Positions 1 through 5,468 of a stretch of 6,859 nucleotides of DNA are shown here, piece after piece. A program made the translations under genes and the position numbers. Numbering within the stretch: the stretch's first letter is position 1; every line of letters starts with the position of its first letter. Location: assembly GCA_003219395.1 (NCBI GenBank), contig QHOR01000053.1, forward strand, positions 1 through 6,859. Reading direction: 5' to 3'. Source of the stretch: Verrucomicrobiota bacterium. GTDB lineage: Bacteria; Verrucomicrobiota; Verrucomicrobiia; Chthoniobacterales; UBA10450. A model generated the notes under the pieces. It worked only from the letters and a program-made list of their open reading frames with translations. It did no database searches and was not told the DNA's origin.

Positions 1-704
1 ACGTTTGTTTCCGGTCTTTTAATCTCGCCCGTGATATACGCCGCCGCGTTCCAACCAGAGTAAGAATACATCACGTAAACCAATGCCACGGCAAATGGCG
101 CGCCAAAAATGGCCATCGTGTCGCCGCGCTCGGGCAAAAAACTGATGGGCTGTTTTGGATGCATAAACAATCCCGCAGCGATAAGCGCGCCGATCAGAAG
201 CAATTTCACGAGCGTAGAAAGATTTTGAAACGCACTGCCGACCTGGAGATTCCCGAGATGAAAAGCCGTGACCGCCCAAACAACCACAAATGATAACAGC
301 ATCGGCGAGCCGACGCCGAACACTCCGACAAAATATTTCCCGAATGCCATCGCAGCGAGTGCGATTGGAGCGGCAAATCCAACGGTAGCGGAAACAAATC
401 CCGCCATAAATCCGAGTGCGGGATGATAGATCTGAGATAAAAAATGATATTCCCCGCCGGAGCGCGGCAGCGCGGCGCTGAGCTCGCCATAGCAAAGCGC
501 GCCGCAAAGCGCAGTGATTCCCCCAATGATCCAAAGCATAAGCAGTGGGAAGCCCGACTGAATATCCGCCAATTGAAAACCAAGGCTGGTGAAGATGCCG
601 GTGCCAATGATGTTGGCAATAACAATGGAAGCTGCCGTAACGAAGCCAATGGTGCGCCGCGGAAGTCGTGACGCGACGGGACGAGATTCAGTAACTGTAC
701 TCAT
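1..704 (-). CDS. APC-superfamily amino-acid permease, N-terminal part (3' end cut by window edge)
   Basis: An open frame of 234 codons runs from the ATG at 704 to the left edge without a stop; the C-terminal half lies outside the window. Translation starts MSTVTESRPVASRL and then gives a typical APC (amino acid-polyamine-organocation) transporter. TM1 carries the unwound substrate-binding motif GTGIFTSLG (about residues 35-43). This is followed by a hydrophobic TM2, the loop signature YGELSAALPRSGGEY (about 73-87), and several more membrane segments. The segment YSYSGWNAAAYITGEIKRP near residues 214-232 matches the conserved TM6-loop signature of the YfnA/LAT-like branch. The likely role is inner-membrane uptake or exchange of amino acids; substrate cannot be read from this part. 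No clear Shine-Dalgarno is seen, and a hairpin lies 7 bases upstream of the start (712-740). It is divergent from the ACT-domain gene at 895. Longer minus-strand frames at 206-649 and 19-534 are out-of-frame shadows. Confidence 0.93.
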   Translation of the reverse strand, partial: MSTVTESRPVASRLPRRTIGFVTAASIVIANIIGTGIFTSLGFQLADIQSGFPLLMLWIIGGITALCGALCYGELSAALPRSGGEYHFLSQIYHPALGFMAGFVSATVGFAAPIALAAMAFGKYFVGVFGVGSPMLLSFVVVWAVTAFHLGNLQVGSAFQNLSTLVKLLLIGALIAAGLFMHPKQPISFLPERGDTMAIFGAPFAVALVYVMYSYSGWNAAAYITGEIKRPETN

Positions 705-711
705 CTCTAGA

Positions 712-740
712 GCGACAATCCCGAGATTATCGGGCGTCGC
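712..740 (-). promoter_or_regulatory. Hairpin in the 5' leader of the permease gene
   Basis: The outer arms GCGAC (712-716) and GTCGC (736-740) are complementary. The inner arms CCCGA (720-724) and TCGGG (730-734) are also complementary, with a 5-base loop and a small internal loop (AAT opposite C). The structure ends 7 bases before the permease ATG, where a ribosome would bind, so it could modulate translation. It could instead be a DNA operator in the divergent promoter region. The pairing is seen directly; the role is inference. Confidence 0.35.
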
Positions 741-790
741 GAATTCTTTCGCAGGCCTCCGTAAATCCACAATTGGCCGATGATCCTTTT

Positions 791-818
791 ATCATTCTGA
801 GCGCAGCAAAGAATCTCT
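791..818. repeat. Copy of a dispersed 'ATTCTGAGCG...AAGAATCT' intergenic motif
   Basis: This 28-base stretch contains ATTCTGAGCG followed by CAGCAAAGAATCTCT. It closely resembles a short motif, consensus near TCATTCTGAGCGAAGCGAAGAATC, that I recall as scattered through intergenic DNA of many environmental bacteria. Its reverse translation yields the well-known spurious peptide FFAALRM, and the same peptide appears here in the minus-strand frame antisense to the ACT gene. The assignment rests on memory of the motif; only one copy lies in the window. Confidence 0.4.
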
Positions 819-894
819 GATTATTTCTTTTGGCGACGGACCGTGCGATTCCTGATTTGTCAGAAGCCATTCCCGGCATGACTGTGAAAGCGGC

Positions 895-1308
895 ATGAAT
901 CCATTGCTCTCGATTGAAACAGCCACCCAACTGGCAGTCTTTCTTGCAAATCGTCCCGGGGCACTTGCGCGCGTGTGTGAAGCGCTGGCTAAAGCAGAAA
1001 TCAATATCCACGCGTTGAGTACGTCGGACACTGTGGATCACAGCGTGGTGCGGATGGTAGTAAGCGACCCCACCAAGGCGCTCATGCTTCTGGGCGAGGC
1101 GGGCACTCTCGCCCTGGAGACCGAAGTGTTGATGATCGAGACCGCGAGTCAGCCCGGTGTGCTGGCCAAAATCGCGGAGCGTCTTGCTGAAATTAAAGTA
1201 AATATCGAATATGCTTATCTCGCCGGCGGGCGCGGGGCGGAAAAGGGTCTGATCGTTTTGCGGCCATCGGATGTAGAAAAGGCGAAGCACGCTCTGAATG
1301 ACTTGTAA
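895..1308 (+). CDS. Tandem ACT-domain protein (probable amino-acid-binding regulator)
   Basis: A 137-residue protein consisting almost entirely of two ACT domains, small-ligand-binding βαββαβ modules that commonly sense amino acids. Domain 1 covers about residues 11-75 and carries NRPGALARVCEALAKAEINI (19-38). Domain 2 covers about 78-137 and carries QPGVLAKIAERLAEIKVNIE (86-105). Each has the N/Q-x-PG-x-L signature at the ligand-binding loop and an amphipathic helix ending in INI/VNI. No catalytic or DNA-binding domain is attached, so it probably acts by protein contact, as a stand-alone sensor. The ATG at 895 is forced: an in-frame TGA lies at 853-855 with no other start between. A weak ribosome-binding context precedes it. 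It is divergent from the amino-acid permease, which fits a link to amino-acid availability, but no direct target is visible. It converges with the L,D-transpeptidase-type gene across an 82-base gap. Confidence 0.88.
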   Translation: MNPLLSIETATQLAVFLANRPGALARVCEALAKAEINIHALSTSDTVDHSVVRMVVSDPTKALMLLGEAGTLALETEVLMIETASQPGVLAKIAERLAEIKVNIEYAYLAGGRGAEKGLIVLRPSDVEKAKHALNDL

Positions 1309-1320
1309 GATGTTCCGTTT

Positions 1321-1386
1321 GTAGCGGGCATCGCCGATGCCGGTCGGGTTTAACGACCCGGTTACGTGAACGGCGATACTCGCCGT
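1321..1386. repeat. Cluster of three short hairpins between convergent genes (repeat and/or bidirectional terminator)
   Basis: Three inverted repeats follow one another. GGCATC/GATGCC (1327-1332 and 1336-1341) has a 3-base loop. CGGGT/ACCCG (1345-1349 and 1356-1360) has a 6-base loop. ACGGCGA/TCGCCGT (1370-1376 and 1380-1386) has a 3-base loop. In an alternative fold GTAGC-GGG at 1321-1328 pairs with CCCGGTTAC at 1357-1365, with one bulge and one G·T pair. It starts 13 bases after the ACT-gene stop and ends 4 bases before the stop of the convergent gene, so it could terminate both. No U-run follows either side. The pattern resembles dispersed Verrucomicrobia intergenic repeats as I remember them; not verified. 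Confidence 0.5.
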
Positions 1387-1390
1387 GAAT

Positions 1391-1924
1391 TCAGGGGCGA
1401 ATCTCGATCGTCGTGCCATCTGGCGTCACCCGCCAGAGTTCTTCGATTTCCTCGTCGGTCATTGCGATGCAGCCCGCAGTCCAATTCTTCCAACGATGAA
1501 ATGCGCCAATCCAACCACGCCCGTTTTGAATTCCATGGATCATAATGTCAAAACCCGCTGAGACGCCCCGCACGGCCGCCCGCCTGCTATCATCATCTGA
1601 CGGATAAGAAATGTGCAGCGCGAGATGAAAATTGCTTTGCGCATTTCGGCCGTCGACCTTGTAAATTCCCTCGGGCGTTTTCATGTCGCCTTCTTCCTGC
1701 TTCGCTCCGATTGGGTTCCGGCCCAGTGCGATTCGATAACGCTTGATCTGGTTGCCATCGCGAAAGATCGATAACCTCTTCTCCGATTTTTCCACGACAA
1801 TCCGATCGATTGCTGTTCCCATCGGCAGCGGCTGCCAGTTGTGATGCGCATAGAAGTAGATGGCCAACATGCAGACGGCAATCAACACCGCAGATGCCAC
1901 AATCATTTTGCCAATCACATCCAT
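1391..1924 (-). CDS. Membrane-anchored L,D-transpeptidase-fold (YkuD/YafK-like) protein
   Basis: A 177-residue protein. Residues about 5-26 are a hydrophobic segment (signal anchor or signal peptide) that would place the rest in the periplasm. The remainder is a YkuD (L,D-transpeptidase) catalytic domain. IVVEKSEKRLSIFRDG (42-57) is the typical opening strand pair, and KTPEGIYKV (82-90) is the conserved 'TP.G.Y' stretch. HG (130-131) supplies the conserved histidine, and TAGCIAM (149-155) supplies the catalytic cysteine, Cys152. The family builds or cuts peptidoglycan crosslinks or lipoprotein attachments. The TAGC form, rather than S/T-HGC, resembles the YafK/ErfK-type branch, whose E. coli member DpaA/LdtF is a hydrolase, so transpeptidase activity should not be assumed. 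The start at 1924 is forced by an in-frame TGA 15 bases upstream. A GAGG (1935-1938) lies 10 bases before it. It is divergent from glgX with a 93-base shared promoter region. Confidence 0.9.
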   Translation of the reverse strand: MDVIGKMIVASAVLIAVCMLAIYFYAHHNWQPLPMGTAIDRIVVEKSEKRLSIFRDGNQIKRYRIALGRNPIGAKQEEGDMKTPEGIYKVDGRNAQSNFHLALHISYPSDDDSRRAAVRGVSAGFDIMIHGIQNGRGWIGAFHRWKNWTAGCIAMTDEEIEELWRVTPDGTTIEIRP

Positions 1925-1981
1925 GATCTTAATGCCTCAAGCCCAAATGCAATATTGGCGTAAATGGTCCGTGCGCCTCCG

Positions 1982-2004
1982 ATTGGTGATTGCCAATGCG
2001 CATT
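1982..2004. promoter_or_regulatory. Palindromes in the divergent promoter region of the transpeptidase-like gene and glgX
   Basis: The 93-base region 1925-2017 must hold promoters for both divergent genes. It contains ATTGG (1982-1986) and CCAAT (1993-1997) as an inverted repeat, overlapping a perfect 10-base palindrome AATGCGCATT (1995-2004). The palindrome ends 13 bases before the first glgX ATG, a position suited to an operator or a leader hairpin. No convincing -35/-10 pair is visible. The symmetry is seen directly; regulation is inference. Confidence 0.3.
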
Positions 2005-2017
2005 CAATGCCGGATAG

Positions 2018-4261
2018 ATGCGCGGCGCTTTTATGACTTCGGTACGGACTTTTCTCGGTCACCCATATCCGCTGGGTGCGACGTGGATGGGAAACGGCGT
2101 TAACTTTGCCATCTTTTCCGAGCACGCCACCGGTGTTGAGCTGTGTTTGTTCGACGGAATTGATGCTATCGAAGAAAACATTCGCATCCCGATCCATGAA
2201 CACACTGATCAAGTTTGGCATGTGTTTTTGCCGGATGTGCGTCCGGGACAATTGTACGGTTTCCGGGTTTCTGGTCCATACGATCCAGGACGCGGATTGC
2301 GCTTCAACAGTTCGAAACTTCTTCTGGATCCGTACGCGAAGGCTATCGCCGGAGAGGTGAGTTGGGCAGATGAAATGTTCGGTTACATAATCGGAGGTGA
2401 GAAGGAAGATTTAATACAGGATTTCCGTGATGATGCATGGGGAGTGCCCAAATCGGTGGTCATCGACACCGCCTTCGACTGGCACGGCGACAAGAGGCCG
2501 GGTACCCCGTTGCACAGTTCTGTGATTTATGAACTGCACGTCAAAGGCTTCAGCAAACTTTGCCCGGATGTGCCGGAGAATTTGCGGGGCAGTTATGCCG
2601 CGCTCGGCAGTCCGGCAGCCATTGATTATTTCAAAAAACTCGGCGTAACAGCGATCGAGCTGTTGCCAGTCCACGCGCACATTGACGACAAGGTGCTGGT
2701 TGACCGTGGCCTCACGAATTACTGGGGCTACAACACAATCGGTTTTTTCGCGCCGCACGGGCAGTACTCGAGTGGTGGGCAAATGGGTGAACAGGTCTCC
2801 GAGTTCAAATCCATGGTGCGCAGTCTTCACACGGCCGGAATCGAAGTGATACTGGACGTGGTCTATAATCATACTGCCGAAGGAAATCACCTCGGGCCAA
2901 CCTTGTGTTTTCGCGGAATCGACAACCTCGCTTACTACCGGTTACGTCCGGAGAACCCGCGTTTTTATCTGGATTTCACCGGCACAGGCAACACTTTTGA
3001 TCTACTCCATCCGCGCGTGCTGCAGCTGGTGATGGATAGCCTGCGTTATTGGGTGGAGGAAATGCACGTCGATGGATTTCGTTTCGATCTGGCGTCCACG
3101 CTTGCACGTAATCACGATGGGGTAAACATGCTGCATCCATTCCTGCAGGTGATTCAGCAGGATCCCATCCTTTCAAATGTGAAATTAATCGCGGAGCCGT
3201 GGGACGTGGGAGACGGAGGCTACCAGGTTGGGAATTTCCCGGCGCCATGGTCGGAGTGGAACGGGAAATACCGCGACACGATCCGCAGTTTCTGGAAAGG
3301 CGATGAAGGCCGAATTGGCGAAATGGGTTACCGGCTCACAGGAAGTCCCGATCTGTATGAACATAACGGGCGGCGTCCTTACGCCACCATCAATTTTGTA
3401 ATCGCGCACGATGGTTTCACGCTCAACGACCTGGTGAGTTATAATGACAAGCACAACCAGGCGAATGGCGATGCCAACAACGATGGTGACAACAACAATT
3501 TCTCATGGAATTGCGGCGTGGAAGGTCCGACCGACGATCCACAGATCAACACGTTGCGCGACCGGCAGCGACGCAACTTTCTGACCACGCTTTTTCTTTC
3601 TCAAGGCGTGCCGATGCTCTGTGGCGGAGACGAGTTGGGGAGATCCCAGAACGGCAATAACAACGCTTATTGCCAGGATAACGAGATCAGTTGGTTCAAT
3701 TGGACGCGCGACGAAAAGCGAAATCGATTTCTCGAGTTCACGCGAAAGCTGGTCCGATTTCGTCATGCGCATCCTGTATTTCGTCGCTCCAAGTTTCTTC
3801 AGGGCCGGCGAATACGCGGTTCGGAAATTCGTGATGTGATGTGGTTCAATCCCGGTGGGAGTATGATGAGCGATGAAGACTGGGCGTCGCCATTCGTACG
3901 TTGTATGGGGATGCTGCTCAGTGGCGATACCAGCGATGTTCTCAATTTCGAAGGCGCGCCGATCCGTGACGACACGTTTCTGCTGCTGATTAATGCGCAT
4001 TACGAACCAATCCCTTTTGTCCTGCCTGGCCAGGAGCATCTCGAGTGGCAATTGATCCTCGACACAATGGACCCGAACGGTTTCCTGGCGGAGCCGCAAA
4101 AATTCGCCTCAGGCGATGACGTCGACCTTGGCGGTCGCGCCTGTTGTTTGCTCCAGCTGGTAAGCGGAACGCAAGCGCAGGCTCGCGAGGAATCCTGGAA
4201 GAAACGCCGCGTTGAGTTTCCGGCCCTGAGTGCCGAGGAAGAACGCGCTCGCCGCAAATAG
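2018..4261 (+). CDS. glgX: Glycogen debranching enzyme (GH13 isoamylase-type)
   Basis: A 747-residue cytoplasmic α-1,6-glucosidase that removes the short branches left after glycogen phosphorylase action. The N-terminal CBM48-like β-sandwich spans about residues 14-105 (opening GHPYPLGATW). The TIM-barrel follows with all four GH13 motifs. Region I is DVVYNHT (280-286). Region II is GFRFDLAS (353-360) with nucleophile Asp357 and Arg355. Region III is IAEPWD (391-396) with acid/base Glu393. Region IV is AHD (463-465). The DNNNFSWNCG block (491-500) is characteristic of GlgX/isoamylase, and a C-terminal β domain covers about 590-715. It is intact and somewhat longer than E. coli GlgX (657 aa), ending in a charged tail (about 721-747). 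A TAG stop immediately precedes ATG 2018. A second ATG at 2033 (residue 6, MTSVRTFLGHPYPLG) is at least as plausible a start. No other glycogen or trehalose gene lies nearby. Confidence 0.96.
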   Translation: MRGAFMTSVRTFLGHPYPLGATWMGNGVNFAIFSEHATGVELCLFDGIDAIEENIRIPIHEHTDQVWHVFLPDVRPGQLYGFRVSGPYDPGRGLRFNSSKLLLDPYAKAIAGEVSWADEMFGYIIGGEKEDLIQDFRDDAWGVPKSVVIDTAFDWHGDKRPGTPLHSSVIYELHVKGFSKLCPDVPENLRGSYAALGSPAAIDYFKKLGVTAIELLPVHAHIDDKVLVDRGLTNYWGYNTIGFFAPHGQYSSGGQMGEQVSEFKSMVRSLHTAGIEVILDVVYNHTAEGNHLGPTLCFRGIDNLAYYRLRPENPRFYLDFTGTGNTFDLLHPRVLQLVMDSLRYWVEEMHVDGFRFDLASTLARNHDGVNMLHPFLQVIQQDPILSNVKLIAEPWDVGDGGYQVGNFPAPWSEWNGKYRDTIRSFWKGDEGRIGEMGYRLTGSPDLYEHNGRRPYATINFVIAHDGFTLNDLVSYNDKHNQANGDANNDGDNNNFSWNCGVEGPTDDPQINTLRDRQRRNFLTTLFLSQGVPMLCGGDELGRSQNGNNNAYCQDNEISWFNWTRDEKRNRFLEFTRKLVRFRHAHPVFRRSKFLQGRRIRGSEIRDVMWFNPGGSMMSDEDWASPFVRCMGMLLSGDTSDVLNFEGAPIRDDTFLLLINAHYEPIPFVLPGQEHLEWQLILDTMDPNGFLAEPQKFASGDDVDLGGRACCLLQLVSGTQAQAREESWKKRRVEFPALSAEEERARRK

Positions 4262-4264
4262 CCT

Positions 4265-4291
4265 GTTGCCACGGAAGCGAAATTGGGCAAC
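4265..4291 (+). terminator. Possible weak terminator hairpin after glgX
   Basis: GTTGCC (4265-4270) and GGCAAC (4286-4291) are perfectly complementary with a 15-base loop, starting 4 bases after the glgX stop. A competing pairing joins GGCAA (4286-4290) to TTGCC (4301-4305). Only a short pyrimidine stretch (TCTTCTT) follows, so intrinsic termination is uncertain. Confidence 0.3.
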
Positions 4292-4297
4292 GCAATC

Positions 4298-4326
4298 TTC
4301 TTGCCAGAAACGAATTAGTTTATAGA
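4298..4326 (+). promoter_or_regulatory. Candidate sigma-70-like promoter for the host-attachment-family gene
   Basis: TTCTTG (4298-4303) and TATAGA (4321-4326) are separated by 17 bases. Both are imperfect matches to -35 and -10 consensus boxes. The predicted transcript start would be near 4333, just before the paired hairpins at 4335-4368. Pattern-based only. Confidence 0.25.
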
Positions 4327-4334
4327 GATACAGA

Positions 4335-4368
4335 GCGCATATTTTGATGCGCGACCAAATTTTTGGTC
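4335..4368 (+). promoter_or_regulatory. Two abutting hairpins forming the leader of the host-attachment-family gene
   Basis: GCGCAT (4335-4340) pairs with ATGCGC (4347-4352) over a 6-base loop. Immediately adjacent, GACCAAA (4353-4359) pairs with TTTGGTC (4362-4368) over a 2-base centre. No spacer separates the two structures, and the ATG follows 11 bases later with no Shine-Dalgarno. They could be operator sites, a structured 5' leader, or the distal terminator of glgX; there is no U-run after them. Confidence 0.45.
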
Positions 4369-4379
4369 AGTGATTCGCC

Positions 4380-4847
4380 ATGACACCAAGTTCTCTTGTT
4401 ATCGTCACTGATCGAGGCGAGTTAAAAGCATACCGGGTGAACGAGACGCCGACGCGCGGACCGAGCCTGCAATTAGTGCAGGCATTCAATATCACCGAGG
4501 CACACGGAAGATTGGTCGACAAACTGAGTGACCTGGCGGGACGCTTTCCGGTGACCAACGGCCCCGGCGGCCATCACGGCGCCGGCTCCATTGCCGAGCG
4601 GACACAGTTGGGAACGGAAACGGAGCGCCGCATTCATAAGGAGCTCGCCGATCAAATTACAAAAATCGTTTCGTCCAATGGGAAGGAGGGATGGGCATTC
4701 GCCGCGCCGGCCGAAATTCATGGGGCGATTGTCGACCTTCTGCCTGCAGCTGTTCGGGACCGAATTGTTGAACACGTAAAATCGGATTTGGTGAAAGTGG
4801 AACCGGCGAAACTCATTTCGCGGTTTCGTTCGTTGCAGCAAATTTAA
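4380..4847 (+). CDS. Host attachment protein family / bacterial archaeo-eukaryotic release factor (baeRF)-like protein
   Basis: A 155-residue soluble protein without signal or membrane segment. The N-terminal strand SLVIVTDRGELKAYRV (5-20) is the family's opening 'nucleotide-like' β-hairpin. A polar, glycine-rich linker GPGGHHGAG (61-69) and a charged helix (about 71-98) follow. The C-terminal half, WAFAAP (105-110) then LLPAAVRDRIVEHVKSDLVK (120-139), matches the conserved 'aaP..l..lr..l....r.rv..ei.kDLtk' stretch of proteins annotated as required for host-cell attachment. That name stems from an Agrobacterium phenotype. Comparative work places such proteins near the eRF1/Pelota fold as baeRF families, suggesting a ribosome-related role. 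No GGQ motif is present. The ATG is forced by TGA at 4371-4373. HPF lies downstream, 146 bases after the stop, on the same strand. Family call fairly sure; function unknown. Confidence 0.75.
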   Translation: MTPSSLVIVTDRGELKAYRVNETPTRGPSLQLVQAFNITEAHGRLVDKLSDLAGRFPVTNGPGGHHGAGSIAERTQLGTETERRIHKELADQITKIVSSNGKEGWAFAAPAEIHGAIVDLLPAAVRDRIVEHVKSDLVKVEPAKLISRFRSLQQI

Positions 4848-4855
4848 ATCAAAGA

Positions 4856-4947
4856 TGCTCGATTCTGGATTCTCGAAACTGGACGAAAAAGGCTTGGCGA
4901 TTGCCCCCTCGGTCGAGCATCAGGTATCCGGAATCCAGCGTCGGAAT
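4856..4947. repeat. Heptad-periodic inverted repeat element
   Basis: The left arm is four consecutive 7-base units: TGCTCGA, TTCTGGA, TTCTCGA, AACTGGA (4856-4883; pattern NNCTSGA). The right arm is five units of the reverse-complement pattern TCNRGNN: TCGAGCA, TCAGGTA, TCCGGAA, TCCAGCG, TCGGAAT (4913-4947). The fifth unit is degenerate, with A in place of the G at position 5. Perfect matches between arms include GATGCTCGA/TCGAGCATC (4854-4862 with 4913-4921) and CTGGATTC/GAATCCAG (4865-4872 with 4931-4938). These two pairings cross each other. The 29-base centre is non-repetitive. It lies between two same-strand genes and could fold in RNA. It resembles heptad-type repeats of soil bacteria that I recall. 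Confidence 0.6.
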
Positions 4948-4993
4948 TTTTTATTCTCTCAACGCGAGGGAGCGCACTACTATCTAATTAATC

Positions 4994-5359
4994 ATGCAAC
5001 TGCCTGTTAAGATCTCGTACCGGGGTCTGGAGAAATCTGACCAGATCGACAATCTCGTTTTCGAATATGCGGCGCGACTCGAAAAATTTTGCGATCACAT
5101 CAATCGCTGCGATGTGGCCATAGAACAAACCAATCACACACATCAAAAAGGAAATCCCTTCCGTTGCCGCATCGACGTCACCGTGTCGCGGGGCCACGAG
5201 CTGGTTGCTGACGAAAGACAAATGGACAATGGCTCACACCAGCCGCTCAACAAGGTGATCCACGACGCGTTCAAAACGATGGAACGCGAACTGCGCCGCG
5301 TTGTGGACAAGCAAAGACGCGACGTCAAAACGCATGCCGATTCGCGGTCGCCGAAATAA
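4994..5359 (+). CDS. HPF/RaiA-family ribosome hibernation-promoting factor (short form)
   Basis: A 121-residue protein of the S30AE/σ54-modulation family, which binds the 30S decoding centre in stationary phase and protects idle ribosomes. The pattern MQLPVKISYRGLEKSDQIDNLV shows the first strand and the start of helix 1. It continues with a helix (YAARLEKFCDHI, 25-36), strand CDVAIEQTN (39-47), the loop HTHQKGNPFRCRIDVTV (48-64) and a second helix (NKVIHDAFKTMERELRRVV, 86-104). The basic C-terminal tail KQRRDVKTH (106-114) is characteristic of this short subfamily. The C-terminal dimerisation domain of long HPF is absent, so it is the short type that would not itself build 100S dimers. ATG 4994 is forced by TAA at 4985-4987. 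No Shine-Dalgarno is seen. The upstream gene is the baeRF-like protein; the downstream gene is convergent. Confidence 0.87.
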   Translation: MQLPVKISYRGLEKSDQIDNLVFEYAARLEKFCDHINRCDVAIEQTNHTHQKGNPFRCRIDVTVSRGHELVADERQMDNGSHQPLNKVIHDAFKTMERELRRVVDKQRRDVKTHADSRSPK

Positions 5360-5431
5360 TCCCGCTCCAGCTAAGGGCGATTAAGCGCAATCGGTGGTCT
5401 GCCATAAGCAGCAACGAATCGGCCAGTGCAT

Positions 5432-5453
5432 TGGCAGAAACGCTTTCATGCCA
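5432..5453. terminator. Hairpin between convergent HPF and CorA-type genes
   Basis: TGGCA-GAAA (5432-5440) pairs with TTTC-TGCCA (5444-5447, 5449-5453) around a CGC loop with one bulged A at 5448, giving nine base pairs. It is placed 72 bases after the HPF stop and 15 bases beyond the end of the convergent gene, as expected for a shared terminator. Neither side has a clear U-run, so efficiency is uncertain. Confidence 0.45.
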
Positions 5454-5468
5454 CCTGACGAGAAAACT

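Noticed and set aside
206..649. Minus-strand frame inside the permease
   Set aside because: It is out of frame with the 234-codon permease reading that carries all APC motifs; it is rich in Ser, Arg and Cys and has no motif.
878..898. Tiny upstream frame (six codons plus TGA) ending inside the ACT start codon region
   Set aside because: ATGACTG...TGA overlaps the ACT ATG, which could suggest coupling, but it has no ribosome-binding site, and a frame this short is expected by chance.
1321..1365. tRNA-like fold in the hairpin cluster
   Set aside because: It is too short, with no acceptor stem/CCA, anticodon arm or T-loop consensus.
727..1419. Long minus-strand open frame (230 codons) covering the ACT gene
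   Set aside because: It is antisense to a clear tandem ACT protein, crosses the three-hairpin intergenic element and overlaps the transpeptidase-like gene; its sequence is basic, His/Arg-rich and matches no family.
2411..4099. Several minus-strand frames antisense to glgX
   Set aside because: glgX is intact with all catalytic motifs; the antisense frames look like by-products of its codon use.
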